From contig CAVVIH010000005.1 in the NCBI GenBank assembly GCA_963748295.1, positions 682,001 to 746,000 on the forward strand: a stretch of 64,000 nucleotides of DNA, in the 5' to 3' direction. Position 1 is the first letter of the stretch. Each line of letters starts with the position of its first letter. The position numbers and the translations under genes are program-made. The stretch is from CAVVIH01 sp963748295 (GTDB lineage Bacteria > Acidobacteriota > Vicinamibacteria > Vicinamibacterales > 2-12-FULL-66-21). The notes beneath the pieces were generated by a model that saw nothing but the letters and a program-made list of their open reading frames with translations, was not told the DNA's origin and did no database searches. Shown in pieces: positions 1 to 11,731 of the stretch.

Positions 1-2507
1 CGAGGCGTACGAGACCGCCGTCAGATCGCCGAGATATTTGTCCGCGATCGGCATCGCGTCGAACGGCACGCGCCAGAGAATCTCGTGAGGCACGACGATC
101 AACCGGATCGCCTGCTTCATATACTCGATGACCTCGAGCGGCATCACGTCAGCGGCGAATGCTCCGGCGGCGCGGCGCCATTCCGTGACGTCCTGCAGGA
201 CATCCGCGCTCATGAGCCGGGCGACATGCTCCGCGACTTTCTGGCGCGTCACCGGGCGGACCTGCGCGGACAGCTGTGTCTCGCCTTCGCGCTTCCTCGC
301 AGTCAGCACCAGGGTGTCCTTTTCGTCGAGCACGAACTGCACGATCGTGTCGCCGTCGACGAGGACCGAGGCGAGTTCCGTCGAGGCGACCGGATCCATC
401 AGCCCGCGCCACGTGCGAAGCTCCGGCAGCCGCAGGAAGAGGGCGTCCTGCCGGGAGAGGCGGCGGGCGCCGGCATCCGCCGCAGCGGCTTCGAGCGTCA
501 ATACCCGCGCCGCGTCCGGTTTCGGCAAGTTCTTTTCGCGCGACAGCTGGGCGTGAAGCGTGGCGAGCTCCACCGCGATCGCGCGTTCCTCGTCACGCTC
601 GGCGGCGGTCATGCCGCGGGCGATATCGCGCTCGGCCGGCGCCAGCCCCAGCCGGAGATCGTGAACGCGCATCCGCTCGCTCGCGTCGAACGCGGCAGCG
701 GCGTCGCCCGCTTCGGCGTGCAGCACCGCCAAGGCTGCGAGCACCGACGAGCTGTCCCGCGCGACGGGTTTCGCGGGCTGCGTCCGCGACTCCTCGATCA
801 GATTGTCGACGGCGCGGAGCGCGGCCCTGGCCGCCGCGAGCGCCGCGTCGCGCTCGCCCAGCTTGCGCAGCGCGCGCGCCTCGGACAGCAGCGCGCGCCA
901 CACGATATCGTCGTTCGCGAGCGCGATGCCGAGCTGACGGGCATCCGCCGCGGCGGCAATGGCGGCCTTCGCGTCGCCGCTGCCGAGCAAGGCCTGCGAG
1001 AGGCCGATGCCGGTGCGCGCGCTCTGCTCACGCAGTTTCAGGCCGGTGAACTGCTCCAGCGCGAGGCGATAGCTCTTGATCGCGTCGGCGAACTTTTCCT
1101 GCGCGGCCTGTGCGAACCCCAGGCCGGCGGTCGCGGCGGCCACGCACGGGATGTCCGTGACGCTCGCACAGCTCATGCGGCCCCTCGTGTAGCTCTCCTC
1201 CGCAACAGGGAATCGCGCCGCGACGAGATCCATCAGCGCGATCGCCTGCCACGCGCGGCCGGCGTTGGCGAGATCCCGCGCCGCCTCGAAGTGCAGCCGG
1301 CTCTCGTCGAATGTCTTCCGGGCGACGTCGACGTTGCCGAGCAGGTAGTGCGCCTCACCCAGGCTCAGCGTCGCGTTGCCCTGCGCGACCCGATCGCCTC
1401 GCGCGATCGCCTCCTGCAGCACTCCGGTGAACGCCTCGAGCGCGCCGGCAAAGTCTCCCCTCGCGAGATACACGCGGCCCAGCCCGTCGAGCGCGCGCGA
1501 TTCGCCGGCCGGGTTCACGATCTTCCGGCTCAAGTCGCGGCTGCGCGAGTACCTCGCGGATCGCGCCGTCGAAATCGCCCTGAAGATAGAGGATGTTGCC
1601 GGTGCTGACGAGCGAGGTGGCGATCAGCGACTCGTCGCCGAGCCGTTCCTGGATGGCGAGCGCTTCCCGGTACGCCGTCAGCGCCGTGCTGTACTCGGCA
1701 GTCGCGTAGCGAATGGTGGCGATGCCCGACAGCGCCGCCGCGATGCCTTCGTCGTTGCCGCGCTCGCGCTCGATCGCCAGACGCTGCTCGTAGGCGTCGA
1801 GCGCCGCCGGAAGGTTCTGCCGGAAGTAGTACCAGTTGCCCAGGTTCTGCAGCGCTTCCGCTTCGTACTTGCGATCCTTGATGTGCCGCGCCACCTCCAG
1901 CATGCGCTCGGTACGGAACCTGCGCCGCAGCGTGCCTGCCCTGCTGCGCGAGATCGCCGCCGATGCGGGAGATCGACAAGAGCAATCGTTCGGTGAGCAG
2001 CTCCGGCTCGGCCGCCAGCAGCCTGGCGCGCTCCTCGCTGCCCGGCGTTTCGACGAGGGCGTGCGCGAGATCGTCCGTCGCCGGTCCCTCGCGCAACAGC
2101 TTCCAGTCGGGTCCCTCGCGAACGAACGTGAGGCTCAGCTGCATGCGGCTCTGGCGCGTCACCGGCGGCGCACCGTCGACCCTCGGCTTTTCCGTGCGCA
2201 TGCGGGTGGCGGAGACGCGCACCCGCATCCGGTCGCCCAGCGGCATCACTTTCGTGATCTCGATCTCGGAGAAGACATCGTCGCCGGTATCGAACACGTA
2301 GGACAGCATCTGCCGCATCTGCGCCGCCGGGCGGCTCGACGACGCGCTCCAGAGCGACAGATACGCCTCGACGTCCTCTTCCTGCTGCGTCGTGAAGTAA
2401 CGCTCGACCGCCGACTGCAATTGCGGATCGATGCTCTCCTGTGCGGGCGGCAGCCCGCACAGCAGTGGGATTTGGAACACCAGCAGCGGCAGGTAAGGCA
2501 CCGGCAT
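1..2507 (-). CDS. TPR-repeat CHAT-domain protein, partial and frameshifted
   Basis: The C-terminus lies beyond the left edge. The N-terminus has a signal peptide followed by a region of about 150 residues that resembles a nuclear-transport-factor/SnoaL-type fold (my inference). Helical tetratricopeptide repeats follow, for example at about 1800-1900 and 1000-1400. The last part visible (reading down to base 1) ends in motifs such as VDGDTIVQFVLDEKD and VPHEILWRVPFDAMP, which are typical of the caspase-like CHAT domain. The catalytic His/Cys would lie off the window. Two frameshifts, near 1945 and 1545, split the reading frame; both have the same phase. The start ATG overlaps the stop of tonB upstream as TGATG, so the two are translationally coupled. 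In Acidobacteriota such proteins are common, and their substrates are mostly unknown. Confidence 0.8.
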
Positions 2508-3229
2508 CAGTGCAGGCTGAATCGGACCGTGACGGTCATGAGTACGGGTACGGGCTGGTTGTTCAGCAGCGTCGGAGTATACCGCCAGCGCTCGACCGCG
2601 CTCACAGCCGCCGCATCGAGCAACGGCTCGGACCGCAGCACCCTGACGCGAACCACATTCCCGTGCTCGTCGATCGTCGCTTCCATGATGACAAGCCCTT
2701 CCTTGCGCGCTGCAATGGCGAGCGGCGGGTACAACGGCGCGGCGTCGACGATCTTCTTCGGCTCGCGAATCACCCCGCCAATCCGAACCGGTTCACGTGG
2801 CGGCGGGGGCGGCACGACGACCGCGTTGGTGGCGCCGAGGCCGCCGAAATCGACCCCCGACGGTGCGCCGGGCGTGCCGATTGACGGTACACCCGAGGGA
2901 TCCGAAACCGACGCAACCGGAATCCGTGTCTCGGGCTCGAGTCGGTCCGGGGCGACTGTCGGCGCGGTGACACTTGGCGCTCCCGTCGTCGGGCCTTTCG
3001 GTGGTGGTGGATTCGGCGGGACAGGCGGTTCTGGTAGGCCGCTTACATAGGCGCTCGCGATGCGCGCCGGACCAGGTATCCAGTCGTTGTCCGAAACCAG
3101 CGGAACCAGGAGGAGCGCGGCAATCGCGCCCCCGTGCAAGGCGATCGACAGCGGCATCAGGTTCCGGCGGCGGGTACGGCCGCCGGCGTCGGACGTACGC
3201 AGGACGTCTTCAAGCAGCTCGTGGGCCAT
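2507..3229 (-). CDS. tonB: TonB-family energy transducer
   Basis: The protein has 240 residues. A cytoplasmic N-terminus of about 25 residues precedes one transmembrane segment (LSIALHGGAIAALLLVPLV, about 27-45). A Pro-rich periplasmic linker with PPVPPNPPPPKGP follows. The C-terminal TonB domain contains YPPLAIAARKEGLVIMEATI and a conserved VERWRYTPTLLNNQPV stretch. Known family members pass proton-motive energy to outer-membrane receptors, but many Acidobacteriota TonB paralogues work in other envelope contexts. Here the neighbour is a secreted CHAT-TPR protein whose start overlaps this stop, so the pair may act together. No exbB or exbD is visible in the window. Confidence 0.9.
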   Translation of the reverse strand: MAHELLEDVLRTSDAGGRTRRRNLMPLSIALHGGAIAALLLVPLVSDNDWIPGPARIASAYVSGLPEPPVPPNPPPPKGPTTGAPSVTAPTVAPDRLEPETRIPVASVSDPSGVPSIGTPGAPSGVDFGGLGATNAVVVPPPPPREPVRIGGVIREPKKIVDAAPLYPPLAIAARKEGLVIMEATIDEHGNVVRVRVLRSEPLLDAAAVSAVERWRYTPTLLNNQPVPVLMTVTVRFSLH

Positions 3230-3239
3230 GGGCAGCTCC

Positions 3240-3345
3240 TTCGAAGTAAGAAGTTCGAAGTTAGAAGTAAGAAGTAAGAAGTTCGAATTGCCGAAGTGGA
3301 AGTGTTGACTTCGAACCTCATACTTCTTACTTCCTACTTCTTACT
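3240..3345. repeat. Inverted micro-repeat hairpin, GAAGTAAGAAGT family
   Basis: The left part consists of degenerate tandem GAAGTAAGAAGTTCGAAG units. The right part carries the reverse complement (ACTTCTTACTTC units), with TTCGAA boxes on both sides of the centre. Together they can fold into a long imperfect hairpin between the Yip1 gene and tonB. Related units recur near 13685 and at 62104-62215. Confidence 0.8.
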
Positions 3346-3416
3346 TAACTTCCCGAGCGCTCTCCCACTATAGACACCGCGCGGCCGCGCGGGTTCCTCG
3401 GGCGCGGATCAGGACA

Positions 3417-3969
3417 CTACGACGGCTGCATCATGCCGCCGATCATCGCGGTGCCGAAGGCCATGGCCATCAGCATCATGCTGACGACGGAACTGGATCA
3501 CGAATGCGATCAGCACCACGATCACGGGTTTCGTATAGTCCGGGTAATCCAGCACCGCTTTCACCGCGACCACCATCGCGGCAATCGACCAAAACCACAG
3601 AACGAACATGACGAGCCAGCCGAGGATCGGAATGATTGTTACGATGCCGAGGATCCCGGGAGCCGCCGCGAAGCCGATGACGCGAAATGTTTCGGGAAGG
3701 TCTGCTTTGGTCGCCGGATCGGGCATCAGCTTCGTCCCGATCAACCAGACCATGACGGCCCACACGCCATACGAAATCAACGAGATGATCGTGTTCGACA
3801 GGACCCCGGTGATGCCGCCCCAGAAGATGTTGCCGAGACCGGTGGACACCGCGGCCAGCGCGATCACGCCCACGGCCTGGCCGATCGCCGTCGGATCGCG
3901 CTCGATCTCCTCGAACGTGTTCGCGTCCAGCCGCAAGGCACCGACAACGCGTTCGCCGAAACTCGCCAT
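3417..3969 (-). CDS. Yip1-family membrane protein, frameshifted near its C-terminus
   Basis: About 183 residues with four or five hydrophobic segments, for example VGVIALAAVSTGLGNIFWGG, TIISLISYGVWAVMVWLIG and IVTIIPILGWLVMFVLWFW. The N-terminus MASFGERVVGALRLDANTFEE followed by a YIP1-type membrane core suggests the Yip1 family of polytopic proteins, whose role in bacteria is unknown. A frameshift near 3497 garbles the end; in the restored frame the protein finishes with a Met/Ala-rich helix and a TAG at 3417-3419. A strong GAGGAGG ribosome-binding site sits just upstream of the ATG, in contrast to many neighbours that appear leaderless. Confidence 0.75.
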
Positions 3970-4043
3970 CTAATCCTCCTCGATGCAGTGGCGGGAAGCC
4001 GCCAGCGTGCGCAAGTGTAGCGCACACCGGGCGGCGCCCCGGC

Positions 4044-4049
4044 TAGAAT
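4044..4049 (+). promoter_or_regulatory. Candidate -10 box TAGAAT
   Basis: TAGAAT lies 8 nt before an ATG at 4058 and 28 nt before the annotated ATG at 4078. The 4058 ATG is not in frame with the gene, but a nearby base-call error could hide an earlier start. No clear -35 box is visible. Confidence 0.4.
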
Positions 4050-4077
4050 CTGCGCACATGCGCGCAGCAGGTAACGG

Positions 4078-5202
4078 ATGGACGCGTTCCTGAACCCGAA
4101 CGTCCGGCGCGACGACGGGTATCGCGGCCTGTTCGAGGCCGAGGAATATCGTGACGTCGCGGCGTTCTACGACGCGCGGCGCGATGCGCCGCCGACACCG
4201 CTCGTGTCGCTGCCCGGACTGGCCGCGCAGTTGTCGCTTGGCGGCGTGCACCTGAAAGACGAAAGTGCCCGCTTCGGCCTGAGCGCGTTCAAGATTGCCG
4301 GCGCCCGCTACGCCATTCACCGTATCGGCGCCGACGCGCTCCGAAGCGGCATCGTCTGCGCGACCGCCGGCAATCATGGACGGGCCGTTGCTCGCGCCGC
4401 CCGCGAGATCGGGGTTCCCTGCACCGTGTTCCTGCCGGCGCCGCACGAACGGGCGTCGGACCTCGAGCGCCGGACGCGCAGCGCCCGCGTCGAAGGCATG
4501 CGGCAGGACGGGGCGGCGAATCCTCGACGTCGCCGGCAGCTACGAGGAGGCGGTCGCCGAAGCCGCGGAGTACGCGCGCCGCGAGGCGGCGATGGTGATC
4601 TCCGACACCTCCTGGCCCGGCTACGATGAAATCCCCAGACTGATCATGGCCGGCTACACGCGCCTGTTTGACGAGGCGAGCCGTCAATGGCCCCGCCTAC
4701 CGGACATCGTGCTGGTGCAGGGCGGCGTCGGCGGGCTCGTCTGCGCCGCGGCGAACTGGTTCGCATTCCAGTTCGGCGCCCGTCGTCCTTATCTGATCGC
4801 GTGCGAGCCGGAGTCGGCGGCATGCCTGCTGGAATCCGCCCGCGCCGGGCGCGTGGTAGACAGTCCCCGATCGCGCCCGAGCCCAGCGCCGAGCCCGGCA
4901 GCGTAAGCACCATCACCATGATGGCGGGCCTTCGCTGCGCGGAACCATCAGCGGCCGCCTGGCCGTCGATCCAGTCCGGCATCGACGCGTTCGTGGCGAT
5001 TCCGGATTCCGTGGTGCTCGAGGCCATCGAGCGCCTTCAATCAGCAATCGGTGATCCGCCAGTCGCTGCCGGCCCGTCGGGGGCGTGCGGGGTGGGCGCG
5101 CTCCTCGCGCTGCTCTCGTCACCTCAACTGGCTCCGGTCCGCGCCGCGTGCAAACCGGGCCAATCCACCCAGGTAATGGCTGTCCTCACCGAAGGCCCAT
5201 GA
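4078..5202 (+). CDS. PLP-dependent ammonia-lyase, diaminopropionate ammonia-lyase type, frameshifted
   Basis: A fold-type II PLP enzyme of the threonine dehydratase superfamily. The Schiff-base lysine lies in ESARFGLSAFKIAGARYA. The phosphate-binding and substrate loop is ATAGNHGRAVARAA, and the glycine-rich loop VLVQGGVGGLVCAAANWF follows. The C-terminal part has TMMAGLRCAEPSAAAW and GPSGACGVGAL. These blocks fit 2,3-diaminopropionate ammonia-lyase (YgeX/DpaL), which converts diaminopropionate to pyruvate and ammonia. The exact substrate is inferred from family resemblance. Frameshifts near 4500 and 4870 break the frame. The downstream molybdenum enzyme starts 15 nt after the stop, which suggests co-transcription, although it also has its own -10 box. 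Confidence 0.75.
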
Positions 5203-5208
5203 GATAAT
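5203..5208 (+). promoter_or_regulatory. Candidate -10 box GATAAT, leaderless start
   Basis: GATAAT ends 9 nt before the ATG at 5218, so transcription would begin at or very near the start codon. It immediately follows the stop of the ammonia-lyase gene. Confidence 0.5.
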
Positions 5209-5217
5209 TTCTGACGT

Positions 5218-7247
5218 ATGCCGCGCCGCCCGGAACCTGAGTCGTGGGGCCACTCGACCGTCGAGACAGCGTGTCCGCTCGATTGCCCCGACTCCTGCAC
5301 GCTGCACGTCACCGTCGAGAACGGCCGCATCGTGAAGATTGATGGCGGCCACACGAATCCCTCCACGCGCGATTTCATCTGCGGGAAAGTCCGGCGGTTC
5401 GCCGACAGGGTCTACGGCGAGGATCGCGTGCTCTATCCCTCGATCCGCAAAGGCCCCAAGGGTCAGGGCGTCTTCACCCGGGTGAGCTGGGACGAGGCGC
5501 TGGACCAGATCGCCCAGCGGATGCTGGATATTCGCGAGCCAGTTCGGCGCCGAGGCGATCCTGCCCTACTGCTACGGCGGATCGAACGGGCTGCTCACGC
5601 AGGACACGGCCGACGCGACCTTGTTTCGATCGTTCGGCACGTCGAGGCTGGCCCGGACCGTCTGCGCCGCCCCGACCGGCGCCGCGAACCTCGGCCTCTA
5701 TGGGAAGATGGCCGGCGTCACCTATCAGGATTACGTGCACGCCCGCCTCATCGTCCTGTGGGGGGTCAACCCGGCGGCGTCCGGCATTCACCTGATTCCG
5801 TTCCTCAAGGACGCCCGCGCCGCGGGCGCGAAGCTGGTGGTCATCGATCCGCGCACCACGTCGCTGGCGCGGCAAGCCGACCTGCACATTGCGCCGCATC
5901 CAGGAACGGATCTGCCGCTTGCGCTGGCAATCCACAACTACCTGTTCGAGCGAGGATTCGCCGACACCGCGTTTCTCGACGAGCACGCGCGCGGCGCCGA
6001 TCGCCTTCGCGCCAGAGCGGCCGAGTGGCCGATCGCGCGGGCGGCGCAGGCCGCCGGGGTCGACGCGGCGGTCCTGGAACAGTTCGCGGATCTGTACGCC
6101 CGCACCAGTCCCGCGCTGGTGCGCTGCGGCTGGGGACTCGAGCGCAACCGCAACGGCGGCAGCGCGGCGGCCGCGGTCCTCGCGCTGCCGGCGGTCGCCG
6201 GCAAGTTCCGCGTGCGCGGCGGCGGCTTCTCCATGAGCAACTCGCTGGCCTGGGGGATCAAGTCCGCGCAGTGGAATGACGTCCCCGAACCGCCGACGCG
6301 GGTCGTCAACATGAACCATCTCGGACGCGCGCTGCTGGACTACGACGACCCGCCGGTGAAGATGCTGTTCGTCTACAACTGCAACCCGCTGGTGACGGTT
6401 CCCGATCAGAATCGCATCATGCAGGGTCTGCAGCGCGACGACCTCTTCACGGTCGTCTACGAACAGGTTTTTACCGACACCGCGCGGTACGCGGACGTCG
6501 TCCTGCCGGCGACGACGTTCCTCGAGAACTACGACATCGCAAAGGGCTATGGGCCGATCAGCCTGCAGCTCGTGCGGCCGGTGATCGAGCCGGTCGGCGA
6601 AGCGCGGCCCAACGCCGAGGCGTTTTCCGATCTCGCGTCGCGGCTCGGCATCGCCGACGCGGAAGAAGAGACCGACACGTTGCTTCGCGTCGTCGGACGA
6701 ATCCCACCGGAGATTGGAAGCGAGCTGCTCGAGCAGGGCGCGGCGACGCCGCCGTTCGACGGCGGGCCGGTGCAGTTCGTGGACGTCTTCCCGCTTACAC
6801 CGGACCGGAAGGTCGATCTGTTCCCGGAAGCGCTCGACGCGGAAGCGCCGGCGGGCCTCTACGGGTTCCAGCCGGATCCTGCCACGGCCAAGCATCCGCT
6901 TGCGCTGATCTCACCGGCGAGCGAGAAGACGGTTTCCTCGACGCTCGGCGAGCTGCGCCAGCGCGCCGCGGTGCTGCAGATGCACCCGTCGGATGCCTCT
7001 GCGCGAGGCCTCTCGAGCGACGATCCCGTCCGGGTTTTCAACGATCTCGGGGAGGTGCACTGCCCGGTCGCCGTGACCAGGGACGTGCTGCCCGGCACGG
7101 TGAGCCTCAGCAAGGGGATCTGGCGCAAGAGTACCGTACAACGGCGCGACCGGCACCGCCCTGGTTCCGGATTCGCTGACCGATCTCGGCGGCGGCGCCT
7201 GCTTCAACGACGCCAGGGTCGAAGTCGCACTCCTCGGCCGCCACTAA
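5218..7247 (+). CDS. Molybdopterin oxidoreductase with N-terminal [4Fe-4S] domain, frameshifted
   Basis: A DMSO-reductase-superfamily enzyme of about 676 residues. The N-terminus has the cluster motif C19-x3-C23-x3-C27-x27-C55 (CPLDCPDSC and DFICGK). The first molybdopterin block follows with PYCYGGSNGLL and VCAAPTGAANLGLYGK; the cysteine in the latter is a plausible metal ligand. LIVLWGVNPAASGIH, VVIDPRTTSLARQADLHI and VYEQVFTDTARYADVVLPATTFLE are hallmark cofactor-binding segments. The C-terminal beta-barrel domain has HPSDASARGLSSDDPVRVF. No Tat signal is seen, so the enzyme is probably cytoplasmic. The physiological substrate is unknown. Frameshifts occur near 5540 and 7130. The TAA stop interlocks with the stop of the convergent tamB gene (CTAA at 7244-7247). 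Confidence 0.88.
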
Positions 7248-10200
7248 TAACTGAAGAAGAAAATCAGATCGATGCCGGCGCGTTCGATGCGCCGCTGATT
7301 GAGGCGGTTCGCCGATCCCGACGTTTCTGGCGCCGCCGTCACCTGCATCCTGAGAAAATCGGCGAGCTGGTATTCGAGCATGAACTCGCTGAGGTTCTCC
7401 TGGCCGAACTGCTGCTGCACCTTGAAGAACGCGCGATCGCCGACCTGTTTGCCAATCGTCACCGCCGCGCCGAGCTCGCCGCTGTCGCTGCTGGTCGTGA
7501 TCTCGAAGAGATCGACGTCGAGCGCGCGGCCGATCGACTGGCCGAGCGGCGCCGCTATGAAGCCGGTGGCAATCCCGCCCGCCGTCGCCGCGAGCGAGGC
7601 ACGCTCGCCGGTCCCCAGCTCGTTGACCGGCCGGTTGAAGATGATCAGCGCGAGGACGTCCGATTCCTCGAGCGCCGGAGTGCTTTCGAGCTTCAGCTGG
7701 GGTGCGTCGACGGTCCCCGTAATACGCACGCGCGCCTCGACGCCGGTATTGGGAATCAGCCGTCGCGCGGTCACGTTCAGGATCGGATTCAGCTTGGCGC
7801 CACCGTCGAAGCGGATGGTGCCGTCCCGCACCAGATCGAACCGCCGGCCCTGGAACTGGTAGGTCCCGCGCACGGTGTTCACGACACCGGTCAGCGTCAG
7901 CGGCCCGCCCGCCGCCTTGCGCACGTAAAGGTCGCCGCCGATCGTGATGTTCATGTCCCCGACCGCCGCGCCGGTCGGCCCGCCGGGCCGCAGATCGTGG
8001 CCGCGAAGCACCAGGTTGTCCGGGATGACGAGGTGGACATCCATCGACACCGGGTCGAGCGCACCGGCGGGCGCCGTCGGTTCGACGTCGACCTGGCCTT
8101 CGGCCTTCGGTGGAGCCGCAACATTTTCGGCACGCGCGAGCGCCTTTTTCGTCGCCTCTTCAGCGCTGCCCGATGCCTCCACCGACCGTTCCGCCGAGAC
8201 GACGGGCGGCAGCGCCTCGACGCGGTACGGGCTGTGGAACATCTGCAGCACCTGGTCCACCTCGATGCGGCCGGTTTCGACGCGCACCTTGCCTTCCACG
8301 CGCGGGCGGCGCAGCTCGCCGGTGATCTTCAAGTCGGAGTCGACCCCGAGATCCCCGAGCTCGTTGTCGATCACTTCGAAATTGTCCGAGCGCAGGTTGA
8401 TGTCAACCGTCCCGAGCTGCCGCTCGTGCACGGCCAGCTGGCCGGAGACGTTCAGCGGCGCGCCGTTCTCGTCGCGAATCTGGAACTCACGGATCATGAC
8501 GACGTCCGGCGTGAGATCGATGCGGGTGGCGAGGCCCGTATAGCTGGCGCCGGCGGCGGGCACGCCGAACGCGCCGTTCCTGATCTCGACGAACCCTTCG
8601 GCATGCGGATCGGCGCCGGATCCCACCAGATGCACGTCCGCCTGCATCGTCCCCTGCACGTTCGTGACCGCGGTGGTAAAACCCTGGATCAAACCGAGCC
8701 CGAGCTCCGTCGATTTCACGTGCAGGTCGACGCGGTCCTCCGCGGTCGGGGCGACGTGCCCTGCGTCGCTCCGCGAGAAGAGCGACATCGGCACGCTCCC
8801 CTTCGCGGTGATCGCCTCGGTGGGCGACTGCTGCAGCGTGGCATCGATCTCGAACCGGCGCTCCTTGTAATCGACGTCGGCGACGAGCGACTGGTACTTG
8901 TAGGCCTGGAACGCGCCGTTGTTGATCTCGACATGGCCGTCGACGATCGGGTGCTTGGTACTGCCGGAAATCGTCGCGTCCGCGGTGAGCCTGCCGACGA
9001 GGCCGCGCTGCATCATCAGGAGCTGCTCGAGCTGCGTCAGATCGACGTTGGCGGCCTTCACTTTCAGCGCTCCTGACGGATCGTCGCCATCGCTCGCAAC
9101 CGTTCCGTCGACCTGAAGCGTTTGATCGCCATTCACCAGGTTGAGGTTCTGAACGTGCACGCGGCCGCTGCCGTATTGCACCGCGGCCTCCGAGCCCTGC
9201 GTCGTCTTCCATTCCTGCCCCTCGGCGCGGATCGCGAGCGACGGCAGATGAATCTCCTGATGGTCGGGGTGGAAGATCACCTTTCCGCTCGCATCGAGCT
9301 CCCGGCGTTCGCTCCTTCAGGAACGTCGTGAACTCGAGTGTCTTCCCGACGTACGTCGTCGTCGCCTGAACCAGGTTCAGTTCGAGGCCTCCCGCCTTGA
9401 CGAAGTTCGCGGTCGTCGTCGCCTTGATCGTGGCGTCGCCGAACCGCAGGCCCGGCACGGAGACGTCGGTACTTGCTGTTCAAATCGAGCACGTTGTTCG
9501 CCTGGTAGGTGACGTTGCTGCCATTCAGCGAGCCCGACGTTTTCAGCAGGGCGCCGTTTCCGGTGAGGGTGCCCTCGACCGTGGCCGCTCCGGCGAGCCC
9601 GTCCTGTCCGGCGAGCTTGCCAACCTGCGCGAGATCGGTCGCCTCGACCGAGGTACTTCAGGTTGGAGTCCGTCGCCTCGTCCAGCGCAAGGCGTCCCGA
9701 CGCGTTGACCGACAGGTCCGGACCGGAGAGCGTCAGCTGCGTGATATCGCCGACGCGGTCCGCGTACTTGCCTTCGATGCCGGCCGCGTCAATCCGCAGG
9801 TCGCCGACCCGCGATCCCTCGAGCGTCAGGCGCCCATTCGCGGCGATCGCCTCCGGCGTGATCGGGGCTGTCAGGTCGTCGATCCTGAAGCTGGCGTCGA
9901 CGGTGCCAGTGACACTGCCGTCGAGGCGCTCCTGGTTCGCGAGCCGTGCCGGGTTGAGGCCTTCGAACGCGCCCTTGACGGTCGTGTCGAGCGCGGCGTC
10001 CTTCAGGTGCGATTCGAACGCGACGTTGGTCAGCCGCGCGTCGAGGATGGACGCATCGGTGAGCGTTCCGGTGGCGTCGAGCGACATGCTTTCGAGCTTC
10101 GTCCCCGATCCGCGGACGTCGAAGCTGCCGGCAATCTGGCTCTGATACTCAGGCCTGGCGAGCGCCGCGACCTTCAGCGCGCCGCCGATGCGCTGCAGAT

Positions 10201-11731
10201 CGAGGCCTTCGACGCCTCCGCGCGCGGCGTAGCTGATTTCACCGTTCGTGCTGTTGAACTCTGCAACGGTGCCCTCGCTGAACGTGGCGCCTTCGACGAC
10301 CGATGTGTTCAACGTCGCGGTCGCGGCGATCGTCCGGCCGGCGCCGGTGACGTGATACTGCGCGACGGACAGGTCGGTCTCCAGCGCCGGCGCCTGCGTG
10401 CTGGCGGGAAGTTTTTTCAGGTTGACGTTCTCCGCGCTGCCCCGCAGGTCGAACGACAGCGGGCGGCGCGCCGATGGCGGAGCGATGAAGCCCGATGCCG
10501 TCGCGGTGCCGCCGTAGGCGGCGGCGCGCGCGTCGAGCGTCACGCGTCCTCGCGAGAACCCGCCGCGACGCGTGCACGTTGGTCGCCTCGTAGCCGGCCG
10601 CCGCGGCGCGCGGCCCGTCGAACTGGAAACTGCCGGACATCCGGTCGAGCACCGGCGTATCGGGAGGCGCCTCCGCGACCGTCAGATCGAGTTTCGCGGT
10701 GCCCGTAATGCTGCTCTTCTGCGCGGGGTCCTTCAGCAGCGGCGCGAGATTCAGGTTCTCCGTCTGCACCTTGCCTTTGACGCCAAGCTCTGGCCCCTTG
10801 GCATCGGCAGTGACCTGGCCGCTCACGTTCCCCGCTTCGGAGCGGACGTCGAAGTCGAGCGCAAGACGGTCCAGCCGGCCCGTTCGCCGTCACGTGCGCC
10901 GCCGGCTGCAGCGAGTAGCCGGCGGCAGCGGGCACGACGCCGCCGATTTCCCGCATCGACACGTTCGCCGTCGTCGTCAGCTCGAGTACCGGCGTGTTCA
11001 GATAGTCCCTGATGACGCCGTCGACGCTGATCGAGCTGCTGTCCGTGCGGATGACGATGTCCTCGAGATAGAGGTTGTCGTCGCGGACGCCGATCTGTCC
11101 CTTGAGCTGCTGCAGCGTGAGCTGCGGTGACTGCCCCTTGAAGCTGGCGCTCGCGATCCTGAGGCTGTAGTGCACGGGCGCGTACTCGAACGTCGCCTGC
11201 ACGTCGAGATCGCTGATCCGGTCGGGGATGTTGTAGCCGTTCGCGCGGTTCTGGTCGACCACCAGCGAGCCGTCGGAGATCTCGATCGACTGCAGCTCGA
11301 TCGGGCGGCCGGGCCCCTTGCGGTCCGCTTCCTGGCGCTGCTGCTTCACCAGGCCGCCGAGATTCCAGCCGCCGTCCGCCTGCTCGAGCAGCAGCTGCGG
11401 CTCGACCAGCTTGATCTGGTCGAGCACGACGCCTTTCGACACGATGGTGAAGACGCTGTAGTCGACCTCGACGTCCTTCACCGCGACGATTCGCTGGCCC
11501 GAGACGTCGATCGCCACATCGGACAGCTGCACGCCGAAAAACAGGTTGCCGCCAAGCCGGCCGATGCGTCAGCTCGCCGTTCAGGTACTGCTTCGACTCG
11601 CGGACGATGTAGCGGCGCAGCCAGTCGCGGAACCACGGCGTCTGCGAGACGATCAGGGCGAGGGCGACGGCGCCGACGATCAACGTGCCGGCGAGCGCCA
11701 CGGCCTGCAGGAACCTTCGGAGCGCGATCAT
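7244..11731 (-). CDS. tamB: TamB-like translocation and assembly module protein, six frameshifts
   Basis: Roughly 1,495 residues when the frames are joined. An N-terminal membrane anchor (about residues 1-40, ending WFRDWLRRYIVRES) is followed by a very long run of repetitive beta-strand sequence of AsmA/DUF490 type. The C-terminal TamB domain contains VRGTYQFQGRRFDLVRDG and LIFNRPVNELG and ends in a terminal aromatic residue (FFFSY). TamB spans the periplasm and works with a BamA-like barrel in moving lipids or inserting outer-membrane proteins. Frameshifts lie near 11570, 10885, 10555, 9655, 9475 and 9310, all of the same phase. The ATG overlaps the stop of the barrel gene as TGATG. Confidence 0.9.

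Noticed and set aside
5621..9076. A 1151-residue plus-strand open frame
   Set aside because: It is the molybdopterin enzyme up to about 7130; beyond that it is the antisense of tamB.
9310..11570. Programmed frameshifting or a degraded pseudogene for tamB
   Set aside because: Six same-phase breaks in one gene, shared with unrelated genes and lacking slippery sequences, fit consensus errors better.
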